Assembly: GCF_011043545.1 (NCBI RefSeq)
Contig: NZ_JAAKGP010000009.1
Span: forward strand, 59,023-123,022
DNA length: 64,000 nucleotides
Origin: Rhodobacter sp. SGA-6-6
Lineage (GTDB): Bacteria > Pseudomonadota > Alphaproteobacteria > Rhodobacterales > Rhodobacteraceae
Direction of reading: 5' to 3'
A program made the translations under genes and the position numbers. Each line of letters starts with the position of its first letter. The stretch's first letter is position 1. Below are positions 8,051 to 19,326 of the stretch, piece after piece. The notes below the pieces were generated by a model. It did no database searches. It was not told where the DNA came from and saw only the letters and a program-made list of their open reading frames with translations.

Positions 8051-10654
8051 ATGAGCGATACTGACGGCAAGAAACCCCTGGGCTTGGGTGGCGCCCCCCG
8101 TTCCGGTTCGGTGAAGCAGAGCTTCTCGCACGGCCGGACCCATGCGGTGGTGGTGGAGACCAAGCGCAAGCGCGTGGTCGTTCCGGCGGCGAAGCCTGCG
8201 GGCACGCCGGGCGGTGCGGCTTCGGCTGGCGGCACCTCGCCGATGACGGGCGATCCGTCGCGCCGTCCCGCCGGGATTTCCGAAGCCGAGATGCAGCGCC
8301 GTCTCGACGCCCTGCGCCAGGCCAAGGCCCGCGAGCAGGAAGAGGCCGCCAAGCGCGCCGCCGATGAAAAGGCGCGCGAGGAGGACCGCCAGCGCCGCCG
8401 CGAGGAGATCGAGGCCAAGGAACGCGAGGACCGCCAGCGCGAGGCCGCGCTGCGCGCCCGCGCCGAAGAGGAAGAGCGCCAGAAGCGCGAGGCCGAGGAA
8501 GAGGCGAAGAATCGCGCCGCTGCCCGCAAGGCCGACGTCCTGGGCACCCAGCGGCGCCAGCCCGCCAAGGCGGCGGAGCCGGCCGATCCGGCTCCGGCCG
8601 AGGCGACGCCGACCGACCGTTCGACCGGCCAGAGCCGGCCGAAGCCCGGCGCTGCCGGCGGCGACGCCAAGCCCGGCCTGTCGCCGCGCAAGACCGACCG
8701 CGAGCGCGAGGACCGCGCCACCGACCGCGGCACCAAGGGCAAGGGCGACGACGGCCGCCGCTCCGGCAAGCTGACGCTGACCGCCGCGCTGGATGGCGAA
8801 GGCGGCCGGACCCGCAGCCTTGCCGCGATGAAGCGCAAGCAGGAGAAGGCCCGGGCCAAGGCGCTCGGCCTCGGCCACAAGGCCGAGAAGCAGGTGCGCG
8901 ACGTGCAGCTGCCGGAAACCATCGTCGTCAGCGAACTGGCCAACCGGATGGCGGAACGCGCCGCCGATGTGGTCAAGGCGCTGATGAAGATGGGCATGAT
9001 GGTCACCATGAACCAGACCATCGACGCCGACACCGCCGAACTGGTGATCGAGGAATTCGGCCACCGCGCCGTCCGCGTCACCGATGCCGACGTGGAACAG
9101 GCCATCGACACGGTGGAGGACAAGGCCGAGGATCTGGTCGGCCGTCCGCCGATCGTCACGATCATGGGCCACGTCGACCACGGCAAGACCAGCCTTCTGG
9201 ACGCGATCCGCCACGCCAACGTGGTCTCGGGCGAGGCCGGGGGCATCACCCAGCACATCGGCGCCTATCAGGTGAAGACCGAAAGCGGGGCGGTGATCAG
9301 CTTCCTCGACACCCCCGGCCACGCCGCCTTCACCTCGATGCGGGCCCGTGGCGCGCAGGTGACGGATATCGTGGTGCTGGTGGTGGCCGCCGACGACGCG
9401 GTGATGCCGCAGACGGTGGAGGCGATCAACCACGCCAAGGCCGCCGGGGTGCCGATGATCGTCGCCATCAACAAATGCGACAAGCCCACGGCCAATGCCC
9501 AGAAGGTCCGCACGGACCTGCTGCAGCACGAGGTTGTGGTCGAGGCGATGTCCGGCGAGGTGCAGGATGTCGAGGTCTCGGCCCTGACCGGCAAGGGGCT
9601 GCCGGAACTCTTGGAGGCGATCAGCCTGCAGGCTGAGATCCTGGAGCTGAAGGCGAACCCGAACCGGGCCGCCATGGGTGCGGTGATCGAGGCCAAGCTG
9701 GACGTGGGCCGCGGCCCGGTCGCCACGGTTCTGGTGCAGAACGGCACGCTGAAGAAGGGCGACATCTTCGTCGTCGGCGAGAAGTGGGGCCGCGTCCGCG
9801 CGCTGGTCAACGACAAGGGCGAGACGGTGGCCGAAGCCGGTCCTTCGGTTCCGGTCGAGGTGCTGGGGCTGAACGGCACCCCGGAAGCCGGCGACGTGCT
9901 GAACGTGGTCGACACCGAGGCGCAGGCCCGCGAGATCGCGGAATACCGCGAGAAGGCGGCCAAGGACAAACGCGCCGCCGCCGGCGCCGCCACCACGCTG
10001 GAACAGCTGATGGCCAAGGCCAAGGCCGACCAGGACGTGTCGGAACTGCCGGTGCTGGTGAAGGCCGACGTGCAGGGCTCTGCCGAGGCCATCGTCCAGG
10101 CGCTGGAGAAGGTGGGCAACGACGAGGTGCGGGTGCGTATCCTGCATTACGGCGTCGGCGCCGTGACCGACAGCGACGTGGGCCTTGCCGAGGCCAGCGG
10201 CGCGCCGATCATCGCCTTCAACGTCCGCGCCAATGCCACGGCCCGCAACTCGGCCCAGCAGAAGGGCGTGGAGATCCGCTACTACTCGATCATCTACGAC
10301 CTGATCGACGACATCAAGGCGGCGGCCTCGGGCCTTCTGAAGGCGGAAGTGCGCGAGAACTTCATCGGCTATGCCTCGATCAAGGAGGTGTTCCGCATCA
10401 CCGGCGTCGGCAACGTCGCGGGCTGCATCGTCACCGAGGGCGTGGCCCGGCGGTCGGCGGGCGTGCGCCTGCTGCGCGACAACGTGGTGATCCACGAGGG
10501 CACGCTGAAGACGCTGAAGCGCTTCAAGGACGAGGTGAAGGAAGTCCATTCCGGCCAGGAATGCGGCATGGCCTTCGAGCGCTACGAGGACATCCGTGCC
10601 GGCGACGTGATCGAGATCTTCGAGCGCGAGGAGGTCCAGCGCACGCTGGCCTGA
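8051..10654 (+). CDS. infB: Translation initiation factor IF-2
   Basis: An 867-residue GTPase that places initiator tRNA on the 30S subunit. The N-terminal region (about residues 85-285) is an unstructured, highly charged K/R/E/A-rich segment. An IF2_N-like motif ([20 protein letters not shown]) leads into the G domain, with P-loop GHVDHGKTS near residue 373, G3 DTPGH and G4 NKCD. Domains II-IV follow, with [14 protein letters not shown] and the C-terminal fMet-tRNA-binding part ending [19 protein letters not shown]. It lies 5 bp after the ylxR/L7Ae gene and ends the operon before a strong terminator. Confidence 0.98.
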   Translation: MSDTDGKKPLGLGGAPRSGSVKQSFSHGRTHAVVVETKRKRVVVPAAKPAGTPGGAASAGGTSPMTGDPSRRPAGISEAEMQRRLDALRQAKAREQEEAAKRAADEKAREEDRQRRREEIEAKEREDRQREAALRARAEEEERQKREAEEEAKNRAAARKADVLGTQRRQPAKAAEPADPAPAEATPTDRSTGQSRPKPGAAGGDAKPGLSPRKTDREREDRATDRGTKGKGDDGRRSGKLTLTAALDGEGGRTRSLAAMKRKQEKARAKALGLGHKAEKQVRDVQLPETIVVSELANRMAERAADVVKALMKMGMMVTMNQTIDADTAELVIEEFGHRAVRVTDADVEQAIDTVEDKAEDLVGRPPIVTIMGHVDHGKTSLLDAIRHANVVSGEAGGITQHIGAYQVKTESGAVISFLDTPGHAAFTSMRARGAQVTDIVVLVVAADDAVMPQTVEAINHAKAAGVPMIVAINKCDKPTANAQKVRTDLLQHEVVVEAMSGEVQDVEVSALTGKGLPELLEAISLQAEILELKANPNRAAMGAVIEAKLDVGRGPVATVLVQNGTLKKGDIFVVGEKWGRVRALVNDKGETVAEAGPSVPVEVLGLNGTPEAGDVLNVVDTEAQAREIAEYREKAAKDKRAAAGAATTLEQLMAKAKADQDVSELPVLVKADVQGSAEAIVQALEKVGNDEVRVRILHYGVGAVTDSDVGLAEASGAPIIAFNVRANATARNSAQQKGVEIRYYSIIYDLIDDIKAAASGLLKAEVRENFIGYASIKEVFRITGVGNVAGCIVTEGVARRSAGVRLLRDNVVIHEGTLKTLKRFKDEVKEVHSGQECGMAFERYEDIRAGDVIEIFEREEVQRTLA

Positions 10655-10677
10655 CCGGATCGGGAAGAAAAGAAGAA

Positions 10678-10705
10678 GGCCGGGCAGATCGCCCGGCCTT
10701 TTTTT
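10678..10705 (+). terminator. Intrinsic terminator of the rimP-infB operon
   Basis: GGCCGGGC (10678-10685) pairs with GCCCGGCC (10691-10698) and is followed by seven Ts. It lies 24 bp after the infB stop and just before the stop of the convergent 47-residue gene. Confidence 0.92.
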
Positions 10706-10724
10706 CTTGCCCTGTGGCGGCGCG

Positions 10725-10868
10725 TCAGGCGGCGCGGGTGCTCTGCGCGACCGGCGTGCCGATGAAGGTCTTCTCGTCGACCCGGACCATCAGCTTGCCG
10801 TCCGGCGTCTGGCCGACGACGATCCCCTGGACCGAAACGCAGGTGCCGATTGCGATCGTTCGCAGCAT
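10725..10868 (-). CDS. Small conserved-looking hypothetical protein (47 aa)
   Basis: An ATG at 10868 is preceded by a very strong GGGGGAGGA ribosome binding site and opens a 47-codon frame: MLRTIAIGTCVSVQGIVVGQ, then TPDGKLMVRVDEKTFIGTPV and AQSTRAA. The pattern of alternating hydrophobic residues with GQTPDG and VRVDEK turns suggests a compact all-beta miniprotein. It is convergent with infB, which ends 70 bp away, and upstream of nothing on its own strand. I do not recognise a function. Support comes from the ribosome binding site, the sequence composition and the clean fit between two terminators. Confidence 0.7.
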   Translation of the reverse strand: MLRTIAIGTCVSVQGIVVGQTPDGKLMVRVDEKTFIGTPVAQSTRAA

Positions 10869-10917
10869 CAATTCCTCCCCCAAGAAACATGCTGGAGGTA
10901 GAGTAGCGACAGTTCGA

Positions 10918-10956
10918 TTAAAAAGAAGTGAATTCTTTGCCGCAGGCGAAAGAATC
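10918..10956 (-). terminator. Possible terminator after mutT
   Basis: Just past the mutT stop, ATTCTTT (10932-10938) and AAAGAAT (10949-10955), extended by GCC/GGC with one bulge, form a hairpin. On the minus strand it is followed by TCACTTCTTTTT. The stem is partly A/T and imperfect. Confidence 0.45.
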
Positions 10957-10964
10957 TTTCCCGG

Positions 10965-11363
10965 TCACAGCCAGTCGCGCAGGATCGGGATCAGCGGCAG
11001 GTCGGCGGGCGGCATCGGATAGTCGCGCAGCCGGTCGGCGGCGACCCAGGCGAGGCGCTGGCCCTCGCGCGGGGCGGGAATGCCCTGCCAGCGGCGGCAG
11101 GCAAAGAGCGGCATCAGCAGGTGGAAGTCGTCGTAGGTATGGCTGGCGAAGGTCAGTGGGGCGAGGCAGGATTTCCAGGTGTCGATCCCCAGTTCCTCGT
11201 GCAGTTCGCGGATCAGGCAGGCCTCCGGCGTTTCGCCGGGCTCGACCTTGCCGCCGGGGAATTCCCACAGGCCGGCCAGCGACTTGCCCTCGGGCCGCTG
11301 CGCCAGGAGGACGCGGCCGTCGGCGTCGATCAGGGCGACGGCGGAGACGAGGAGGGTTTTCAT
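10965..11363 (-). CDS. mutT: 8-oxo-dGTP diphosphatase MutT (Nudix hydrolase)
   Basis: A 132-residue Nudix protein that hydrolyses oxidised dGTP and prevents A:T to C:G transversions. The Nudix box spans about residues 37-59 (GGKVEPGETPEA... RELHEELGI) and fits G-x5-E-x7-REUxEExGU exactly. The downstream segment DFHLLMPLFACRRWQG matches the MutT core and not other Nudix families. It lies 75 bp downstream of argJ on the same strand, with a copy of a 33-bp palindromic repeat in the gap, an arrangement often seen in this group. Confidence 0.93.
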   Translation of the reverse strand: MKTLLVSAVALIDADGRVLLAQRPEGKSLAGLWEFPGGKVEPGETPEACLIRELHEELGIDTWKSCLAPLTFASHTYDDFHLLMPLFACRRWQGIPAPREGQRLAWVAADRLRDYPMPPADLPLIPILRDWL

Positions 11364-11390
11364 CTGAAGCGTTCCGCAAGGTGGAGAGCG

Positions 11391-11423
11391 CCGGGGGCCA
11401 GCCCCCGGACCCCCGGGATATTT
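11391..11423. repeat. 33-bp palindromic intergenic repeat, copy 1
   Basis: A GC-rich element with nested inverted halves (CCGGGGGCCAGCCCCCGG) followed by ACCCCCGGGATATTT. It recurs at 60778-60810 in the same orientation with only two differences. It lies between argJ and mutT, outside coding sequence. Confidence 0.85.
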
Positions 11424-11438
11424 GAGGACAGAAAATGA

Positions 11439-12818
11439 TCAGGAGCGGTAGTCGGCGTTGATCTCGACATAGCGGTCGGTCAGGTCGCAGGTCCAGACCG
11501 TGCGCTTCGCCCGGCCGAGGCCGAGGTCGACGGCGATCACCAGTTCTGCCTGCTTCATGTAGTCCGCCCCGGCCTCCTCGCTGTAGGAGGGCGCGCGCCA
11601 GCCCTTCTCGGCGACCAGGATGTCGCCGAAGCGGATGGTCAGCCGGTCGCGGTCGGCTGTCGCGCCGGACTTGCCGACGGCCATGACGATGCGGCCCCAA
11701 TTCGGGTCCTGCCCGGCGACGGCCGTCTTCACCAGCGGCGAATTGGCGATGGCGAAGGCGACCCTGGCGGCGTCCTCGTCGGAGGCAGCGCCGGTGACGC
11801 GGACCTCGACCAGCTTGGTCGCGCCCTCGCCGTCGCGCACCACCTGCAGGGCAAGGTCGCGCATGACGCCGGCCAGCGCGGTCTCGAAGGCCTTGGCCGC
11901 GGCGCCCTTCACCTCGGCCGCCGGGGATTGGCCGGTGGCGGCGACCAGCAGGGTGTCGGAGGTGGAGGTGTCGCTGTCCACCGTGATCGAGTTGAAGGTG
12001 CCGCCGACATTGCGGTCCACCATCCGCTGCAGCGCGGCCGGGGCGATCTTCGCGTCGGTGAAGACATAGACCAGCATCGTCGCCATGTCGGGCGCGATCA
12101 TGCCCGAGCCCTTGGCGATGCCGGCGATGTGGATGGTGCCGCCCTCGCCCTGCACGGTGGCCGCCGCGCCCTTGGGGAAGGTGTCGGTGGTCATGATCGC
12201 CTCGGCCGCCATGCCGATGCCGGTTTCCGCCAAGTTGGCGGCAAGGGCGGGGATCACGGCGGTGATCTTCTCGTGCGGCAAGGGCTCGCCGATCACGCCG
12301 GTGGAGGAGGAGAAGACGCGGGCGGCGGGGAGGCCGAGCGCCTCGGCCACCGCGCCGGTGACCGCGGCCACGGCGGCATCGCCGACCTTGCCGGTGAAGG
12401 CGTTGGAATTGCCCGAGTTCACCACGATGGCCGCGCCTGCACCCGGGGGCACCTTGGCCGCCAGCTTGGTCTGGCAGTCGCGCACGCAGCCCGAGCGGGT
12501 GGAGGAGCGGGTGAAGGCCCCGGCCACGGCGGTGCCGGGGGCGAGGCGGACCAGCATCACGTCCTTGCGGTCGCGGTATTTCACCCCGGCGGCCACGGCG
12601 GCGAATTCAGCCCCGGCGATGACCGGCAGCTGCGGGAAGGCGGCGGGGGCCAGCGGCGAGACCGGCTTCATCGCCTTCCTCGCGCTCTCCACCACATCGG
12701 CCACGGCGCCCTGCACCGCCTCGGCCACAGGGGCGGCGGCGGCGGTCAGGCTGTCCTTCAGCTTGCGGACCTTCTTCTTCAAGGCCTTGGCTTCGGCTTT
12801 CCAGTCGGTCTTGGCCAT
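11439..12818 (-). CDS. argJ: Bifunctional ornithine acetyltransferase / N-acetylglutamate synthase ArgJ
   Basis: ArgJ transfers the acetyl group from N-acetylornithine to glutamate, closing the cyclic arginine pathway. The precursor self-cleaves before a nucleophilic threonine; the conserved site is IAPDMATMLV (A246/T247). Other family signatures are VVNSGNSNAFTG, STGVIGEPLP and ITVDSDTSTSDT. From ATG 12818 the product has 459 residues, about 50 more than usual: the extra N-terminus is Lys/Ala-rich and helical (KALKKKVRKLKDSL). A second ATG at 12671 (MKPVSPLAPAAFP) has its own GAGGAAGG ribosome binding site and would give the standard 410 residues. The long form is listed because the extra segment looks like real coding sequence, but the start is unsettled. 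Confidence 0.93.
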   Translation of the reverse strand: MAKTDWKAEAKALKKKVRKLKDSLTAAAAPVAEAVQGAVADVVESARKAMKPVSPLAPAAFPQLPVIAGAEFAAVAAGVKYRDRKDVMLVRLAPGTAVAGAFTRSSTRSGCVRDCQTKLAAKVPPGAGAAIVVNSGNSNAFTGKVGDAAVAAVTGAVAEALGLPAARVFSSSTGVIGEPLPHEKITAVIPALAANLAETGIGMAAEAIMTTDTFPKGAAATVQGEGGTIHIAGIAKGSGMIAPDMATMLVYVFTDAKIAPAALQRMVDRNVGGTFNSITVDSDTSTSDTLLVAATGQSPAAEVKGAAAKAFETALAGVMRDLALQVVRDGEGATKLVEVRVTGAASDEDAARVAFAIANSPLVKTAVAGQDPNWGRIVMAVGKSGATADRDRLTIRFGDILVAEKGWRAPSYSEEAGADYMKQAELVIAVDLGLGRAKRTVWTCDLTDRYVEINADYRS

Positions 12819-12843
12819 GGCGGCGCCCCTTCGCGGCAGAGGA

Positions 12844-13686
12844 TCAGTCGATCAGTTCGGTCTTCTTCAGCAGCGCCGGGTCGATCTTCTCGCCCGGCTT
12901 CTCGACCGCTGCGGCGCCGGTCAGCTCGGCCAGCTTCGCCTCGACCGCCTTGTTCTCGATCTCGGCCGCCAGTTCCTCGCGCATGTCGTCCAGCGTCGGC
13001 TGGGCGGCGATGCGGGTTTCCTTGACCAGCACCAGGTGCCAGCCGAAATCGGACTTCACCGGATCGGTGACCTTGCCCGGCTCGGCCGCCACCACGGCAT
13101 CCTCGAAGGGCTTGACCATCATGCCCAGGCCGAACCAGCCCAGATCGCCGCCCTGCGCGCCCGAGCCGGTGTCGGTGGAATTGGCCTTGGCCAGCTCGGC
13201 GAAATCGGCGCCGCCGTCCAGCTGCGCCTTCAGCTCCTTCGCCTTCTCTTCGCTGTCGACCAGGATATGGGCGGCGTTGTATTCCTTCTGCGGCTCGGCG
13301 TCCTTGAAGCGGTCGTCATAGGCCTTCTGCAGCGCCTCTTCGGTGACGGCGGCGGCGACCACGTCCTGGATCACCACGCCGGACAGATAGCTGCGGCGGT
13401 CGTTGGCCACATTGGCCTCGTCGCGGACCGAAAGCGTGGTATGGGACTGCGACAGCACCTCCTGCTGGATCAGCTGGTCCAGGATACCGTTGAACAGCAC
13501 GTCGTCGGGCAGGGTCAGGTATTGCGGCGGCAGGTTCTCGCGCAGCGCGATCATCTGGCCCAGGGTGATCTCGGTCCCGTTGACGGTGGCGACCACGGTC
13601 GCGGCGTTCTCGCCCTCGGCCAGCGCCGGGGCGGCCAGCGTGGCGGCAAGCGCCAGACCTGCCCAGAACCCTGTCTTTTTCGCCAT
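12844..13686 (-). CDS. Parvulin-type peptidyl-prolyl isomerase, periplasmic
   Basis: A 280-residue exported foldase. After a signal peptide (MAKKTGFWAGLALAATLAAPALA) comes a SurA-like N-terminal helical part (NGTEITLGQMIALRENLPPQ). The parvulin domain spans about residues 130-225, with AAHILVDSEEKAKEL, GGDLGWFGLGMMVKPFEDA and FGWHLVLV. It probably assists folding of outer-membrane proteins. The ATG at 13686 is chosen over a GTG two codons earlier because AGGAG lies at the right distance from it. It sits 25 bp upstream of argJ on the same strand and is divergent from secA. Confidence 0.92.
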   Translation of the reverse strand: MAKKTGFWAGLALAATLAAPALAEGENAATVVATVNGTEITLGQMIALRENLPPQYLTLPDDVLFNGILDQLIQQEVLSQSHTTLSVRDEANVANDRRSYLSGVVIQDVVAAAVTEEALQKAYDDRFKDAEPQKEYNAAHILVDSEEKAKELKAQLDGGADFAELAKANSTDTGSGAQGGDLGWFGLGMMVKPFEDAVVAAEPGKVTDPVKSDFGWHLVLVKETRIAAQPTLDDMREELAAEIENKAVEAKLAELTGAAAVEKPGEKIDPALLKKTELID

Positions 13687-13725
13687 CTTCACCTTCTCCT
13701 GATCGTGCCGCAGCCCTGCGCGACG

Positions 13726-13754
13726 TTGACTATCCCGGACCTTCCCCTTAGATC
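13726..13754 (+). promoter_or_regulatory. Predicted sigma70 promoter of secA
   Basis: TTGACT (13726-13731) and TAGATC (13749-13754) are separated by 17 bp. The predicted start site falls on the first unit of a perfect tandem repeat, leaving a leader of about 125 nt before secA. Confidence 0.55.
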
Positions 13755-13759
13755 GCGTC

Positions 13760-13787
13760 AGTCGCGGAAAGACAGTCGCGGAAAGAC
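13760..13787. repeat. Perfect tandem duplication of 14 bp in the secA leader
   Basis: AGTCGCGGAAAGAC occurs twice with no spacer (13760-13773 and 13774-13787), directly at the predicted transcription start of secA. A weaker echo (GGTCCTTC twice) follows about 10 bp later. Confidence 0.95.
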
Positions 13788-13886
13788 TGGGCCGGCCGGT
13801 CCTTCACGGTCCTTCTAGGGAAGGCATCGGGGTCGGGCAAGGCCAAGTCCTCGTGATCGCGCGAAATGGCCGCCATCGGAGAGAAT

Positions 13887-16616
<2,730 letters not shown>

Positions 16617-16633
16617 CGGCCGGCTGAACGGGG

Positions 16634-16655
16634 CCGGGGCCGCGCAAGGCCCCGG
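16634..16655. other. GC-rich hairpin after secA
   Basis: CCGGGGCC (16634-16641) pairs with GGCCCCGG (16648-16655) around GCGCAA. There is no T-run, so it could be a weak terminator or an mRNA 3'-end stabiliser. Confidence 0.4.
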
Positions 16656-16747
16656 TGTCCGTGCTGGAAACATTCCCCAGTCCGGCCACGGAATCGCCCG
16701 CTTTCCCGGCAAGGATGCCCCTTGGGTATCCTCATCCGGGGGCGAAG

Positions 16748-17767
16748 ATGGACAAGAGAAAGAAATCGTTGATGCGGGGGGGCGCGGTGATCCTGGTCGC
16801 CCTTGCCGCCGGCCATCTGGTCCAGACGATGAATGCCGAAAAGGTGGCGGCGGCCGCCGCGAAGCCGAAGGGGATCGAGCAGGTCTCCGCCGGGCCCGAG
16901 GCTGCGGCGCCCGCGCCCGAGGCCGCGGCCCTTCCCGCAGCCGAGCCGGCCCCCGCACTGGTGGCGACCGAGCCCGAAGCCCCGCCCGCCCCGGAGGCGC
17001 CGGTGCTCGCCGCCCTGCCGGAGGTCCCGCCCGTCGCGCCGGAGCCTGCGCTGCCCGCCGCCCCCGCTCTCGACCCCGCGCCGGAAGCTGCTCCGCCCGC
17101 CCCCGCCGCAGCCGCGGAAGATTGCGCCTCCGCCGTGACCTTGACCGCCGGGCCGCAGGCGATGATCTCCGTCGCCATCGCCGCCCCCTGCCGGGCGGGC
17201 GAGCGGGTGGTGCTGCGCCATGCCGGCCTGGCGCTGGCCGAGGAACTGGGCGCCGACGGCAGCCTGCATCTCGACCTGCCGGCGCTGCAGACCTCCGGCG
17301 AGGTCTCGGTCCTCTTCGCCGATGCCGAGGTGCTGCGCGATGCCGTGCCCGTGCCGGATGCCGCCGCCGTCCACCGTTTCGCGGTGCAATGGATGGCCGA
17401 CGACGCCTTCCAGCTGCACGCCTTCGAGAACGGCGCCGACTATGGCCAGCCGGGCGAGGTCTGGTCGGCTGCGCCGGTGTCGCCGAACGGCGGTTATCTC
17501 GTCTCCTTGGGTAATCCCGGGCTGGACCTGCCGATGCTGGCCGAGGTCTATACCTTCCCCGCCGAAACCCCCGCCGACCTGTCGATCGAGGCGACGGTGA
17601 CCGAGACCACCTGCGGCCGCGAATTGCTGGGCGAGGTGCTGGAGGCACAGCAGGGCAAGGTGACGGTGACCGACCTGACGCTGGCGATGCCGGATTGCGA
17701 GGCGCTCGGCGACATTCTGGTGTTGAAAAATCCCGGCCGGGACGTGACACTCGCCACCATGAACTAG
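16748..17767 (+). CDS. Hypothetical membrane-anchored protein with Ala/Pro-rich linker
   Basis: A 339-residue protein of no recognised family. A short basic N-terminus (MDKRKKSLMRGG) is followed by one membrane segment (AVILVALAAGHLVQTM). Next comes an Ala/Pro/Glu-rich spacer over about residues 45-125, long enough to cross the periplasm. The globular C-terminal part contains paired cysteines (AEDCASAVTL, AIAAPCRAGE, ETTCGRELL, MPDCEALG) and beta-strand-like segments. The topology suggests an inner-membrane anchor with a periplasmic sensor or scaffold domain. The start at 16748 gives this clean anchor; the frame upstream is open but lacks features. It ends 17 bp before a PBP-OmpA fusion gene on the same strand and is probably co-transcribed with it. 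Confidence 0.82.
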   Translation: MDKRKKSLMRGGAVILVALAAGHLVQTMNAEKVAAAAAKPKGIEQVSAGPEAAAPAPEAAALPAAEPAPALVATEPEAPPAPEAPVLAALPEVPPVAPEPALPAAPALDPAPEAAPPAPAAAAEDCASAVTLTAGPQAMISVAIAAPCRAGERVVLRHAGLALAEELGADGSLHLDLPALQTSGEVSVLFADAEVLRDAVPVPDAAAVHRFAVQWMADDAFQLHAFENGADYGQPGEVWSAAPVSPNGGYLVSLGNPGLDLPMLAEVYTFPAETPADLSIEATVTETTCGRELLGEVLEAQQGKVTVTDLTLAMPDCEALGDILVLKNPGRDVTLATMN

Positions 17768-17784
17768 GGTTCGGGCGGGCTTTC

Positions 17785-19314
17785 ATGCTGACGGGATCTG
17801 GACGCGCGGCGGTTTTCGCCGCGCTTCTGTTTGGGGCCTCCCTGCCTGCCGCCGCGCAGGACGTGGCGCTTGTGGCGCGCGAGGGCAGGATCGTGCTGAC
17901 CGGCACGCTCTTGGGCTTCGACGGCGAGTTCTACCGGATCGACACCTCTTACGGCGCGCTGACGGTGGATGCGCAGGGGGTGATCTGCGAAGGCCCGGCC
18001 TGCCCCGACCTGACCGCGCCCAAAGCCACCATCCGCATTGCCGGCGCGGCGGATGCGGGGGCGCGGCTGCTGCCCGGGCTGGTCCGCGCCTTCGCCGAAA
18101 GCCGCGGGCTGGTGTATGAAGAGGCTCCCGGCCCCGGCTATGCCGCCCGCATCCTGGACCCCGAGACCCGCAAGGACCTGGCCGAGGTCAGCTTTGCGCC
18201 GCTGGCCCCGGATCAGGCCGCCGCCGCGCTGGCGGAGGGCAGCGCCGAGTTGCAGTTGACCGCCTTGGCCGAGGCCGCCTTCGGCGCGCGGGCGGTGGCG
18301 CTGGATGCGCTGGTGCCGATCATGGCGCCCGACAACCCGACGCCCGAGGTTTCCACCGTGGAACTGGCCGCGGCGCTGTCGGGCGAGGCCGGCAACTGGG
18401 CCGACCTGGGCGGGCCGGACATGCCGCTGGTGCTGCACGCGCTGGCGCCGGAGACCGATCTGGCCCGGGCGCTGGACGCGCGCCTCGGGATAGGGATCAA
18501 GGCGCAGGTGCTGCACGACGACATGGCGTCGCTGGCCGAGGCAGTGGCGAAGGACCCCTGGGCGCTGGCGATCACCGGCCGGGCCGAGGTGGGGCCGGCG
18601 CGGCTGCTGCCGCTGACGGATAGCTGCGGTTTCCCGCTCCTGCCCGGGCCGATGGCGGTGAAGGCCGAGGATTATCCGCTGGCGCTGCCGCTGTTCTTCC
18701 TGACGCCGAAGCGCCGGCTGCCGCTGATGGCGCGCGAGTTCCTGGATTTCCTCGCCAGCCCGGCGGCCGAGGCGGTGGTGGCCCGCGCCGGCTTCATCGA
18801 CCGCTCCACCGAGCGGGCGCCGATGACGCAGGACGGGTTGCGGCTGATCAATGCGATTCAAGGCGCGGGCGAGGATGTGACGCTGGCCGACCTGAAGCGG
18901 CTGGCCGGGGTGATGGACGGCGCCGACCGGCTGTCCTTGACCTTCCGCTTCGAGGACGGCTCGACCCGGCTGACGCCATCGAGCCAGGAGAACATCGCCG
19001 ATCTGGCCCGGCTGATCGCCTCGGGCGGGTTCGCCGGCGAGGCGCTGGTGCTGGCGGGCTTCTCCGACGGCTCCGGCGCGGCCGAGGCCAACCTGGCGCT
19101 GTCGCTGGAGCGCGCGGCGCGGGTGGCGGACGAATTGCGCGCGGCGGCGCCGGACCTGCGCGCGGACCAGATGCCGCGGATCGAGGGCTTCGGCGAGGCG
19201 CTGCCGATGGCCTGCGACGAAACCGCCGCCGGGCGCCACCTGAACCGGCGGGTGGAGCTGTGGCTGGTGCCGGATTTCACCCCGCGCGGCGGGGCGGCGG
19301 AGGCGCCGCTTTAG
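17785..19314 (+). CDS. Periplasmic-binding-domain / OmpA-domain fusion protein
   Basis: A 509-residue exported protein. Its signal peptide is MLTGSGRAAVFAALLFGASL followed by PAAAQ. A short beta domain comes next (LTGTLLGFDGEFYRIDTSYG), then a segment resembling phosphate-type solute-binding proteins (IRIAGAADAGARLLPGLVRAF through LLPLTDSCGFPLLPGPMAVK). The last 130 residues form an OmpA-like peptidoglycan-binding domain (FRFEDGSTRLTPSSQENI, VLAGFSDGSGAAEANLALS, HLNRRVELWLVP). The combination suggests a protein tethered to peptidoglycan that senses or holds a small ligand rather than a transporter component; no permease is nearby. It overlaps a hairpin with the convergent radC stop. Confidence 0.82.
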   Translation: MLTGSGRAAVFAALLFGASLPAAAQDVALVAREGRIVLTGTLLGFDGEFYRIDTSYGALTVDAQGVICEGPACPDLTAPKATIRIAGAADAGARLLPGLVRAFAESRGLVYEEAPGPGYAARILDPETRKDLAEVSFAPLAPDQAAAALAEGSAELQLTALAEAAFGARAVALDALVPIMAPDNPTPEVSTVELAAALSGEAGNWADLGGPDMPLVLHALAPETDLARALDARLGIGIKAQVLHDDMASLAEAVAKDPWALAITGRAEVGPARLLPLTDSCGFPLLPGPMAVKAEDYPLALPLFFLTPKRRLPLMAREFLDFLASPAAEAVVARAGFIDRSTERAPMTQDGLRLINAIQGAGEDVTLADLKRLAGVMDGADRLSLTFRFEDGSTRLTPSSQENIADLARLIASGGFAGEALVLAGFSDGSGAAEANLALSLERAARVADELRAAAPDLRADQMPRIEGFGEALPMACDETAAGRHLNRRVELWLVPDFTPRGGAAEAPL

Positions 19315-19326
19315 CTTCGGCTAAAG
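19309..19326. terminator. UUCG hairpin holding both convergent stop codons
   Basis: CTTTAGC (19309-19315), loop TTCG (19316-19319) and GCTAAAG (19320-19326) form a perfect 7-bp stem with an exceptionally stable tetraloop. The TAG of the PBP-OmpA gene and the TAG of radC each sit in one arm. There is little T-run, so action as a bidirectional terminator is inferred from position. Confidence 0.6.

Noticed and set aside
7748..10549. 933-codon minus-strand frame opposite infB
   Set aside because: Antisense artefact; infB on the plus strand is complete with all GTPase motifs.
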